From Firmicutes bacterium UBA1768 (GTDB lineage: Bacteria; Bacillota; Clostridia; Peptostreptococcales; Anaerovoracaceae), in the NCBI GenBank assembly GCA_002315335.1, contig DCGW01000071.1, forward strand, positions 1 to 11,620: a stretch of 11,620 nucleotides of DNA, given 5' to 3'. The notes under the pieces are model-generated. The model was not told where the DNA came from, made no database searches, and saw only the letters and a program-made list of their open reading frames with translations. Made by a program: the position numbers and the translations under genes. Below are positions 1 through 5,304 of this stretch, one piece after another (position 1 is the first letter of the stretch; every line of letters begins with the position of its first letter).

Positions 1-729
1 AGTGATGCTGGGTGCGTAACGGTAACAATCGATAAGGCTAATCCAACAGTCACTCCTCCAACTGCTGTTGCTAACCTCGTTTACACCGGCGGCAATCAGG
101 CGCTGGTAGAAAACGGTTCAGCTACTAACGGCACTATGAAGTATGCGCTTGGTACCGATGCAAAAAACGCTCCTACTTCCGGCTGGGACACTGCTGTTCC
201 TACTGGAAATGCTGAAGCAACGTATTATGTTTGGTACAAGGTTGAAGGCAACACTAACTACAACGATGTTGCACCTGCTTGCGTAACGGTAACAATCGGT
301 AAGGGTAATCCAACCGTAACGCCTCCTACTGCCGTTGCTAACCTCGTTTACACTGGCGGCAATCAGGCATTGGTAGAAAACGGTTCAGCTACTAACGGCA
401 CTATGAAGTATGCACTTGGTACCGATGCAACAAACGCTCCTACTTCCGGCTGGGACACTGCTGTTCCTACTGGAAATGCTGAAGCAACGTATTATGTTTG
501 GTACAAGGTTGATGGCAACACTAACTACAACGATGTTGCTCCTGCCTGTGTAACGGTAACAATCGGTAATAGCAATAATGGATTTGAATTTCTTAATACA
601 GGTATAAAGACAATACTTGGCTTGAAAATATTGCAGTCTTTAATTAGACCAAAGACTGTTGTTGTGGTTGTGCCTTCACTAAGCAGTTTTATCTTGATAT
701 ATAAACTTTTAAGAACTATTGTGAAATAA
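1..729 (+). CDS. C-terminal part of a secreted tandem-repeat surface protein (5' end outside window)
   Basis: The frame is open from the first base, so this is the 3' end of a longer gene; 242 codons are visible. After five residues (SDAGC) come two 89-residue copies, residues 6-94 and 95-183, each starting VTVTI and ending in Cys. Recognisable blocks are LVYTGG, KYALGTD, SGWDTAVPTG and TYYVWYKV. A third copy begins (VTVTIG) but stops after six residues and is replaced by a 53-residue tail. The tail is Lys/Ile/Leu-rich, has a hydrophobic run (TVVVVVPSLSSFILIY) and ends in basic residues. The repeats resemble the Thr/Asn-rich beta-sandwich modules of Firmicutes surface proteins, which usually act in adhesion or wall display; I cannot name the family. 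There is no LPxTG sorting signal, and the hydrophobic run might be a membrane anchor. A real C-terminus and an accidental fusion are both possible. Extracellular location is inferred from composition only. Confidence 0.75.
   Translation, partial: SDAGCVTVTIDKANPTVTPPTAVANLVYTGGNQALVENGSATNGTMKYALGTDAKNAPTSGWDTAVPTGNAEATYYVWYKVEGNTNYNDVAPACVTVTIGKGNPTVTPPTAVANLVYTGGNQALVENGSATNGTMKYALGTDATNAPTSGWDTAVPTGNAEATYYVWYKVDGNTNYNDVAPACVTVTIGNSNNGFEFLNTGIKTILGLKILQSLIRPKTVVVVVPSLSSFILIYKLLRTIVK
16..549 (+). repeat. Two tandem 267-bp coding repeats (16-282 and 283-549)
   Basis: Unit 1 (16-282) and unit 2 (283-549) both begin with GTAACGGTAACAATCG and are exactly 267 bases, 89 codons, long. By eye they differ at about 16 positions, mostly third codon positions and clustered in the first 50 bases of the unit, so identity is near 94%. 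Bases 550-567 restart a third unit and then diverge. More units probably lie upstream of the window. The exact codon multiple means that gain or loss of a unit keeps the reading frame. Confidence 0.95.
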
Positions 730-929
730 TTATACTTAGCATTATTAAAAAAGAAAGGTTTCGCAAAAGCAGAGCGGTAAAACTACGCCTTCAGGATTTG
801 TCAGAAAGAGAAGAGCTGATTACAGAGTTCAATGACTGCCTCCGGCTTACCATCGTCCACAGCGATGTGGTAAAAAGGGAGTGCACCTCGGTATTCTGCT
901 TCTTCAGCGGGATAGAAATTGAGGGGTAA
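705..929 (+). pseudogene. Start-less remnant resembling the C-terminus of a large serine recombinase
   Basis: A frame different from that of the surface protein is open from 705 to the TAA at 927-929 and has no ATG, GTG or TTG start with a ribosome binding site. Its last 48 or so residues read like the end of a clostridial large serine recombinase: LSEREELITEFND, then a beta-strand-like stretch (LTIVHSDVV), then VFCFFSGIEIEG. In that family the coding sequence typically ends with an acidic helix, a few strands and a final NGxEI or DGTEI-like motif. Everything N-terminal is missing, including the catalytic serine resolvase domain and the zinc ribbon, so it cannot be active. I read it as a scar of a departed or decayed mobile element. 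The match is from memory of the family and the fragment is short, so a chance open frame is not excluded. Confidence 0.4.
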
Positions 930-943
930 ATAATAAGGAAAAA

Positions 944-975
944 AGTCCGTAGGTGTCAATACTTACGGGCTTTTT
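944..975 (+). terminator. Rho-independent terminator
   Basis: A 10-bp stem, AGTCCGTAGG (944-953) with CTTACGGGCT (962-971), including two G-U pairs, encloses an 8-base loop and is followed by TTTT. An A-run precedes the stem, so it may also work on the opposite strand. It closes transcription from the surface protein and recombinase remnant and insulates rhuM. Confidence 0.8.
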
Positions 976-981
976 AATGTC

Positions 982-1010
982 TTGCTTTATGTATATGCGT
1001 GAAGTAAAAT
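982..1010 (+). promoter_or_regulatory. Sigma-A type promoter of the rhuM-like gene, with flanking inverted repeat
   Basis: TTGCTT (982-987) and TAAAAT (1005-1010) are separated by 17 bases, placing transcription start near 1017. A 7-bp inverted repeat, CTTGCTT (981-987) and AAGCAAG (1011-1017), covers the -35 element and the start region, so it could be an operator. The sequence match is good but no regulator is identified. Confidence 0.5.
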
Positions 1011-1074
1011 AAGCAAGTAAGGACTACTGTTTATGATAATCGTGAATATAAATAAATATTGGAAGGATGTATGA

Positions 1075-1650
1075 ATGAAACAAAAAAGTGAGATAGTTCT
1101 CTATCAAATAGATAACACAAATATTTGCGTCAGTGTATATTTTGAAGATGAAACATTTTGGCTTACTACTAAGTCTATGGCAGAATTGTTTGGAGTAAAA
1201 TCACAGGCAATTACAAAACATTTGGGAAATATCTATGAAGAGGAAGAACTTGTACGCGAAGCAACTTGTTCCAAAAAGGAACAAGTTCAAATGGAGGGAG
1301 GACGAGAGGTAAAGCGTAAGCTGGATTTTTATAATCTTGATGCGATAATTGCTGTTGGTTATCGGGTAAATTCAAAGAAAGCTACAAAATTTCGCCAGTG
1401 GGCTACTAAAACACTTAAGGAATATATTACAAAGGGATTTGTACTTAATGACGATATGCTCAAGAATGGAAAGCCTTTTGGGAAAGATTATTTCGATGAA
1501 TTACTTGAAAGAATTCGTGAGATTCGTGCCAGCGAACGTAGAGCATATCAAAAAATTACTGATATTTTTGAACAGTGTAGCTATGATTATGATAAAAACA
1601 GCGAAATCACAAGAGCTTTCTATGCATTTGTTCAGAATAAGTTGCAGTAA
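1075..1650 (+). CDS. RhuM-family protein, C-terminally truncated
   Basis: The 191-residue product matches the N-terminal half of the RhuM family, named after Salmonella pathogenicity island 3 rhuM; the biochemical function is unknown. Visible marks are a helix-turn-helix-like segment near residues 29-50 (WLTTKSMAELFGV, then ITKHL), the block YNLDAIIAVGYRVNS (86-100), a FRQWATKTLKEYITKGF helix (106-122) and a charged helix from about 140 ending in ITRAFYAFVQNKL. Typical members are over 300 residues and continue past NKL with an AxTGxTAAE-like region. Here the frame stops one codon later, and no continuation is seen in the other frames downstream, so about 140 C-terminal residues are lost. GGAAGG at 1061-1066 sits 8 bases before the ATG. 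An overlapping ATG at 1071 gives only six codons. RhuM genes are often found on islands and mobile elements, which fits the recombinase remnant upstream. Whether the short protein is functional is unknown. Confidence 0.75.
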   Translation: MKQKSEIVLYQIDNTNICVSVYFEDETFWLTTKSMAELFGVKSQAITKHLGNIYEEEELVREATCSKKEQVQMEGGREVKRKLDFYNLDAIIAVGYRVNSKKATKFRQWATKTLKEYITKGFVLNDDMLKNGKPFGKDYFDELLERIREIRASERRAYQKITDIFEQCSYDYDKNSEITRAFYAFVQNKLQ

Positions 1651-1684
1651 TTGATGTAATAGTCGGTTACTGCAATCGTTTTTT
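1642..1684 (+). terminator. Strong terminator that contains the rhuM stop codon
   Basis: TTGCAGTAA (1642-1650) pairs perfectly with TTACTGCAA (1667-1675). The stem extends inward by five more pairs (TTGAT with GTCGG, including G-U pairs) to a 6-base loop (1656-1661). The right arm is followed by TCG and a run of six T (1679-1684). The last sense codons and the TAA stop of the rhuM-like gene form the left arm. Confidence 0.85.
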
Positions 1685-1798
1685 GTCTAAAAAGTTTGAT
1701 ATGTTAGTAATTTCCAAAGCGGCGAGACGTTGTGAAAGCATGAATTATTCTATCGCTGTGCTGTTTTAGGTAATAGTATACTTATGAAGCTAATGCTG

Positions 1799-1827
1799 TT
1801 GTCTATGTATATCAATGGTGCTATAAT
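1799..1827 (+). promoter_or_regulatory. Sigma-A type promoter of the SLH protein gene
   Basis: TTGTCT (1799-1804) and a perfect TATAAT (1822-1827) are spaced by 17 bases, giving a start near 1834 and a leader of about 30 bases. It lies downstream of the in-frame ATG at 1784, which rules that ATG out as the translation start. Confidence 0.7.
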
Positions 1828-1864
1828 AAAGGTAACAATTATTACGAAAAAATGGAGGGGCAAA

Positions 1865-2986
1865 ATGAAAAAAATATTAACGATTTTATTGGCATTAGTT
1901 CTTGTTATCGGGACTATGACGCCTGCAGTTTTTGCTGAGACGTCAACCGACGAAAGCTTACCACAAAACACAGAAGGAAATGCATTTTATGGTTCAGGCT
2001 TTTCTTCCTCACCTTTTACAACTGTCTCTACGCCTGCGGTGAAGTTTGCTGACGTTGAGGCTGGAAGCTGGTATGAGGCTGCTGTTGAATGGGCTGTAGC
2101 AGAGGGCATAACCAACGGTACAGACAGTACACATTTCAGCCCGAACAAGGCTTGTACAAGAGCTGAGTTTGTTACTTTCCTTTGGAGAACTGTAGGTTCG
2201 CCGGTGTTTGCAAATATGACAGCGAATGGCCCGTATAAAACACCAAATCCTTTTGCTGATGTTGATAGCGATGACTATTTTGCAAAGGCAGTCGAATGGG
2301 CAAATCTTAAAGAGGTGGTAACAGGAACAAGAGCTACTACATTTAGTCCAAATGCTAAGGTGACAAGAGAGCAGATCGCTGTAATGATGTACAGATATAT
2401 GAAGAACACAGGTAAGGATGTATCTGTTGGTGAGGATACAAATATTCTTTCCTATGAAGATTTCTTTGACATTTCTGAGTATGCAATCCCTGCCATCCAG
2501 TGGGCGGTTGGTGCAGATGTTATGAATGGTCTTAAGAATGACCTGTTCGGCCCAAAGGAAACTGCAACAAGAGCTCAGATAGTGACTATTCTTTATAGGT
2601 GCTTTGCGCCTGTTGATTATACTGTAGAGCCGGGTTTGTATGCGGATAATATCAGCCAGAGAGCTGTTGCTACAGTTTCAACAACAGATGAAGAGGGCAA
2701 ATTTATAATTACAATCTCACATGGAGACTCCTATGCTATCACATATGAATGGGAAATGACGGTTTATCAGGAGGATGGAGATCTCTTCTATACTGATGGG
2801 GTAGAGAGAAAATATGAATTCACCGATGAAGAAACCGAGCCGACAATTACAATTCTTCAGGAAAATATGAGTGGTGGCTTTGAGGTTAAGAACGGCCATA
2901 TTTATTGGTCAAGAAGTGATGGTGAATACACTACAGACTATGATTTTACAGAAATCGAAATTGCAGTATTTGAAGAAGAAGCATAG
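1865..2986 (+). CDS. Secreted protein with three S-layer homology domains
   Basis: The start at 1865 is chosen because GGAGGGG (1854-1860) lies 4 bases upstream and the product then begins with a clean signal peptide: MKK, a hydrophobic core to about residue 20, and cleavage after AVFA (about 24). The protein has 373 residues. After a Ser/Thr-rich linker come three SLH domains at about 58-110, 127-180 and 196-247. Each has the F-x-D start, a WA or WAV helix, an FSP or FGP turn and a TR-A/E-Q-I/F motif (TRAEFV, TREQIA, TRAQIV). SLH triplets bind pyruvylated secondary cell-wall polysaccharide, so the protein should be wall-anchored by its N-terminal part. The remaining 120 or so residues are acidic, rich in predicted beta strands (ITISHGDSYAITYEWEM, GGFEVKNGHIYWS) and end in EEEA; I recognise no enzyme motif there. 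It is monocistronic, between its own promoter and the rplS promoter. No clear terminator follows. Confidence 0.9.
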   Translation: MKKILTILLALVLVIGTMTPAVFAETSTDESLPQNTEGNAFYGSGFSSSPFTTVSTPAVKFADVEAGSWYEAAVEWAVAEGITNGTDSTHFSPNKACTRAEFVTFLWRTVGSPVFANMTANGPYKTPNPFADVDSDDYFAKAVEWANLKEVVTGTRATTFSPNAKVTREQIAVMMYRYMKNTGKDVSVGEDTNILSYEDFFDISEYAIPAIQWAVGADVMNGLKNDLFGPKETATRAQIVTILYRCFAPVDYTVEPGLYADNISQRAVATVSTTDEEGKFIITISHGDSYAITYEWEMTVYQEDGDLFYTDGVERKYEFTDEETEPTITILQENMSGGFEVKNGHIYWSRSDGEYTTDYDFTEIEIAVFEEEA

Positions 2987-3028
2987 ATAGTAAATAATTG
3001 CAAATCGCGTTAGTAAAATAAAAAATGC

Positions 3029-3057
3029 TTGCAAATGAGATGTATTTCTGTTAAAAT
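3029..3057 (+). promoter_or_regulatory. Sigma-A type promoter of rplS
   Basis: TTGCAA (3029-3034) and TAAAAT (3052-3057) with a 17-base spacer predict a start near 3064. This leaves a leader of roughly 74 bases before the rplS ATG and makes rplS independent of the upstream accessory genes. Confidence 0.7.
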
Positions 3058-3063
3058 ATTCGA

Positions 3064-3137
3064 GGTGTATCACGAACGGTCCGCTGAGGCTTTAGTTTCT
3101 GCTTCATGAACGTTTAGTATTTCAAAGGAGGAACACT
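3064..3137 (+). promoter_or_regulatory. rplS 5' leader, candidate L19-type autoregulatory leader
   Basis: The predicted untranslated leader holds a small hairpin, TGAGGC (3085-3090) with GCTTCA (3101-3106) around a 10-base loop, plus two copies of GAACG (3074-3078 and 3108-3112). It ends in a perfect ribosome binding site AAAGGAGG (3124-3131), 6 bases from the ATG. A structured L19 leader is known in Firmicutes. I cannot confirm that this one matches that model, so the class is tentative. Confidence 0.35.
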
Positions 3138-3485
3138 ATGAATATTATTACAGCTATTGAGCAGGAATATGTGAAGCAGGAAGTGCCTGAAATTAGAGTC
3201 GGTGACACAGTTAAGGTTCACATCAAGATTAAGGAAGGCTCAAGAGAAAGAATCCAGATTTTTGAAGGTTATGTACTTAAGAAGCAGAACGGCGGACTGA
3301 ACGAAACTTTCACAGTAAGAAGAATTGCTTCAGGCGTTGGCGTTGAAAAGACATTCCCTATTCATTCACCAAAGCTTGAAAAGATCGAAGTTGTAAGACA
3401 CGGCTTCGTAAGAAGAGCTAAGCTTAACTACATGCGTGAAAGAACAGGTAAATCTGCAAAAATCAGACCGGAAAAGAAAAAGTAA
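3138..3485 (+). CDS. rplS: 50S ribosomal protein L19
   Basis: The 115-residue product has the usual length of bacterial L19, which sits at the interface of the 30S and 50S subunits. Visible family blocks are [48 protein letters not shown] and the C-terminal signature [15 protein letters not shown] followed by a basic tail. AAAGGAGG lies 6 bases upstream of the ATG. In most Firmicutes rplS follows trmD and rimM; here an SLH protein gene precedes it and rplS has its own promoter. The gene is followed at once by a hairpin terminator and then ylqF, so ylqF is probably transcribed by read-through. Confidence 0.98.
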   Translation: MNIITAIEQEYVKQEVPEIRVGDTVKVHIKIKEGSRERIQIFEGYVLKKQNGGLNETFTVRRIASGVGVEKTFPIHSPKLEKIEVVRHGFVRRAKLNYMRERTGKSAKIRPEKKK

Positions 3486-3488
3486 TAA

Positions 3489-3524
3489 ACATCAGGCGAG
3501 CCATATTGGCTCGCTTATGTTTTA
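3489..3524 (+). terminator. Hairpin terminator after rplS
   Basis: AGGCGAGCCA (3494-3503) pairs with TGGCTCGCTT (3507-3516) around a 3-base TAT loop, and ACAT/ATGT extend the base after a one-base bulge. Only TTTTA follows, so termination may be partial. No separate ylqF promoter is evident, which suggests read-through at a reduced level. Confidence 0.7.
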
Positions 3525-3536
3525 TCGGGAGAAATA

Positions 3537-4379
3537 ATGAGCAACGAAAATATTAACTGGTACCCGGGGCATATGAAAAAAACCAGAGAGCTTATATCCG
3601 ACAATCTTAAGCTCTGCAATGCAGCTGTTGAAATTCTCGATGCGAGAATACCTATGGCGAGCAGAAACCCGGTTATCGATGAACTGATTAAGAATAAAAG
3701 AAGAATTATTATTCTAAATAAATATGACCTTGCAGACAAGGCAATCACGGATGAATGGGTAAAGCACTTCAAAAAAGAGGGTGCCGAGCCTGTTTGCATG
3801 AATGCAATGACGGGAGACGGCATAGCAGACCTCTTCAAGGTGATGAACCGAATGAAGGACGAAATCAACAAGGACAGCGTACGAAAAAAGCCGCTGAGAG
3901 CAATTATTGTGGGTATTCCTAATGTTGGAAAATCTTCGCTGATTAACAGACTTGCAGGGAAGAAAAGCGCAAAAACCGGGAACAAGCCGGGTGTAACCAG
4001 AGGAAAGCAGTGGATTAATCTGCAGGACCAGGTTCAGCTTCTCGATACGCCGGGTATTCTCTGGCCGAAGTTTGAGGACAAGACTGTTGCGCTCAAACTG
4101 TCCTTCGCAGGTTCGATAAAGGATGAGGTTTTGGACAGAGAGGATCTCGCGTTTGAACTGATAAAGTTTTTGATGGCTGAGTATCCGCAGCAGCTTGAAA
4201 AACGCTATGGGCTTGAGCCGACAGAAGGCAGAGAGCCAATAGAGATAATGGACGAAATCTGCGAAAAGAGAGGCTTCATCATGGCGGGCAAGCGACTCGA
4301 CTACGCAAGGTGCGCAAGAACAGTAATGGATGAGTTTCGGGCGGCGAAAATCGGAAGGATTTCGCTGGAGCGGCCGTAG
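3537..4379 (+). CDS. ylqF: Ribosome biogenesis GTPase YlqF/RbgA
   Basis: This 280-residue protein is a circularly permuted GTPase needed for a late step of 50S subunit assembly in Bacillus. The motif order is diagnostic: G4 NKYD (61-64), a G5-like MNAMTGDG (88-95), then G1 GIPNVGKSS (126-134), G2 PGVTRG (151-156) and G3 DTPG (170-173). The N-terminus has the family hallmark NWYPGHMKKT and the block EILDARIPMASRNP (33-46). A C-terminal helical domain of about 90 residues (GFIMAGKRLDYARCA) matches the RNA-binding part. The ATG is 5 bases after GGGAG (3527-3531). The rplS-ylqF-rnhB order is classic for Firmicutes, although lepB, often found between rplS and ylqF, is absent. Confidence 0.96.
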   Translation: MSNENINWYPGHMKKTRELISDNLKLCNAAVEILDARIPMASRNPVIDELIKNKRRIIILNKYDLADKAITDEWVKHFKKEGAEPVCMNAMTGDGIADLFKVMNRMKDEINKDSVRKKPLRAIIVGIPNVGKSSLINRLAGKKSAKTGNKPGVTRGKQWINLQDQVQLLDTPGILWPKFEDKTVALKLSFAGSIKDEVLDREDLAFELIKFLMAEYPQQLEKRYGLEPTEGREPIEIMDEICEKRGFIMAGKRLDYARCARTVMDEFRAAKIGRISLERP

Positions 4380-4380
4380 G

Positions 4381-4403
4381 GTTTCACCGTTTCTAAGTGA
4401 AAC
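4381..4403 (+). repeat. Small inverted repeat just after ylqF
   Basis: GTTTCAC (4381-4387) and GTGAAAC (4397-4403) form a perfect 7-bp stem with a 9-base loop. No T-run follows, so it is not a terminator on its own; it is the first of three successive hairpins. Confidence 0.6.
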
Positions 4404-4415
4404 ATATGTATTACG

Positions 4416-4464
4416 AAAAACCGTTATTCATGAAGCTTTATCGCTTTAGTGAATGGCGGTTTTT
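4416..4464 (+). terminator. Strong terminator after ylqF
   Basis: AAAAACCGTTATTCA (4416-4430) pairs over 15 bases, with two G-U pairs, to TGAATGGCGGTTTTT (4450-4464). An inner stem, TGAAGC (4431-4436) with GCTTTA (4443-4448), caps it. The A and T runs at the two ends suit termination on either strand. Confidence 0.85.
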
Positions 4465-4511
4465 GTGTGCCGCAGGGGACCCCTGGTTTTTGTTGGCACA
4501 CAAGCTTTTTT
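4463..4511 (+). terminator. Second, branched terminator-like hairpin
   Basis: TTGTGTGCC (4463-4471) pairs perfectly with GGCACACAA (4495-4503), followed by GC and six T. Inside lies a separate GC-rich palindrome, CAGGGGACCCCTG (4473-4485), then an unpaired T-rich stretch. It abuts the preceding terminator and may be a back-up terminator or a structured RNA. Confidence 0.65.
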
Positions 4512-4522
4512 ACAATTTTCTG

Positions 4523-4551
4523 TTGAGCAAAAGCAGGTTTTGGGATACTAT
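4523..4551 (+). promoter_or_regulatory. Probable promoter of rnhB
   Basis: TTGAGC (4523-4528) and TACTAT (4546-4551) are 17 bases apart, giving a start near 4558 and a leader of about 30 bases. It lies immediately downstream of the hairpin cluster, which would otherwise cut rnhB off from ylqF transcription. Confidence 0.5.
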
Positions 4552-4587
4552 TATGTTTGAGAAAAACATGACTCGTGGAGGTGCATT

Positions 4588-5226
4588 TTGACTAAGGCTG
4601 AAAGACTTGCTCTTGAGCAGGAAAGATTGAAGGAAATGAAGGGCTTTGACGAAGAAGTTACAGGAGGAGCAATAGCTGCTGGAATTGATGAGGTGGGGCG
4701 AGGCCCGCTGGCCGGACCTGTGGTTGCTGCGGCGGTGATATTGCCGGCAGACTTTGATGTCCCTGGAATTAACGATTCCAAGAAGCTGAGCGAGAAAAAA
4801 AGAGAAGCCCTCTATGATGAAATAACTCAAAAGGCACTTGCCTGGTCGGTTGCATTTGTAGACAACAGGGTAATTGATGAAATAAATATACTTCAAGCCA
4901 CAAAAAAAGCCATGGTCGAGTCGGTTAACAATCTGAGTACGAAGCCGGAGGCTCTTATTATTGACGCTGTTCAGCTGCAGGACGTTGAAATCAAACAGCA
5001 TTCCGTAATTAAGGGCGATGAGAAGTCACTTTCGGTTGCGGCGGCCTCTATAGTTGCAAAGGTAACAAGGGACAGATATATGGTGGAAATGGCTGAAAAA
5101 TATCCTGGCTATGCCTTTGAAAAGAACAAGGGCTATGGAACAGCAGCCCATTATCAGGGGCTTAGAGAAAACGGGATAAGTGAAATACACAGAAAGAGCT
5201 TCCTGAAAAACTTTGATGTTGATTAG
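4588..5226 (+). CDS. rnhB: Ribonuclease HII
   Basis: The 212-residue enzyme cleaves the RNA strand of RNA-DNA hybrids and removes single ribonucleotides from DNA. The four catalytic carboxylates are in place: D34 and E35 in GIDEVGRGPLAG, D126 in LIIDAV and D144 in KGDEKSLSVAAASIVAKV. Their spacing (92 and 18 residues) equals that of E. coli RNase HII. The GRG substrate-contact motif is at 37-39 and the C-terminal GYGTAAHYQGL block is present. Translation should begin at TTG 4588: GGAGG (4577-4581) lies 6 bases upstream, and the only nearby ATG (4568) is in another frame. The N-terminal 28 residues form a charged helix (KAERLALEQERLKEM), as in Bacillus-type RNase HII. Three upstream hairpins separate it from ylqF. 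Confidence 0.96.
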   Translation: MTKAERLALEQERLKEMKGFDEEVTGGAIAAGIDEVGRGPLAGPVVAAAVILPADFDVPGINDSKKLSEKKREALYDEITQKALAWSVAFVDNRVIDEINILQATKKAMVESVNNLSTKPEALIIDAVQLQDVEIKQHSVIKGDEKSLSVAAASIVAKVTRDRYMVEMAEKYPGYAFEKNKGYGTAAHYQGLRENGISEIHRKSFLKNFDVD

Positions 5227-5304
5227 CGTTTAAGGGGATTGCTGTTTTGCCGCCGAGTTGTGTTCCACTAAGAAACTTTGAAGATAAAGGAGAGTAGAGT
5301 ACAA

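Noticed and set aside
16..549. Repeat array considered as CRISPR or a mobile-element repeat
   Set aside because: The 267-base period, open frame throughout and protein-level conservation show coding repeats; there are no spacers.
1075..1650. RhuM-like gene as half of a toxin-antitoxin pair or defence system
   Set aside because: It stands alone between its own promoter and terminator, with no partner gene on either side.
1685..1798. Possible remnant of the missing RhuM C-terminus downstream of its stop
   Set aside because: No frame here shows the expected continuation, and the segment is AT-rich with many stops; I see nothing recognisable in it.
1784..1864. Upstream in-frame ATG giving a 400-residue SLH protein
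   Set aside because: The TATAAT box at 1822-1827 lies inside this stretch. The ATG at 1865 has a strong binding site and starts a proper signal peptide.
4397..4591. Small 64-codon open frame between ylqF and rnhB
   Set aside because: It runs through two terminator hairpins and the rnhB promoter, and its product has no recognisable pattern.
4510..5001. Long open frame on the - strand opposite rnhB
   Set aside because: It is antisense to a well-supported gene with all catalytic residues, and its translation has no family resemblance. The same holds for the - strand frames opposite ylqF, the oxidase and valS.
5278..5304. TTG start giving nine extra residues on the FAD oxidase
   Set aside because: No binding site precedes it, and the AAAGGAGAG for the later ATG lies within this stretch.
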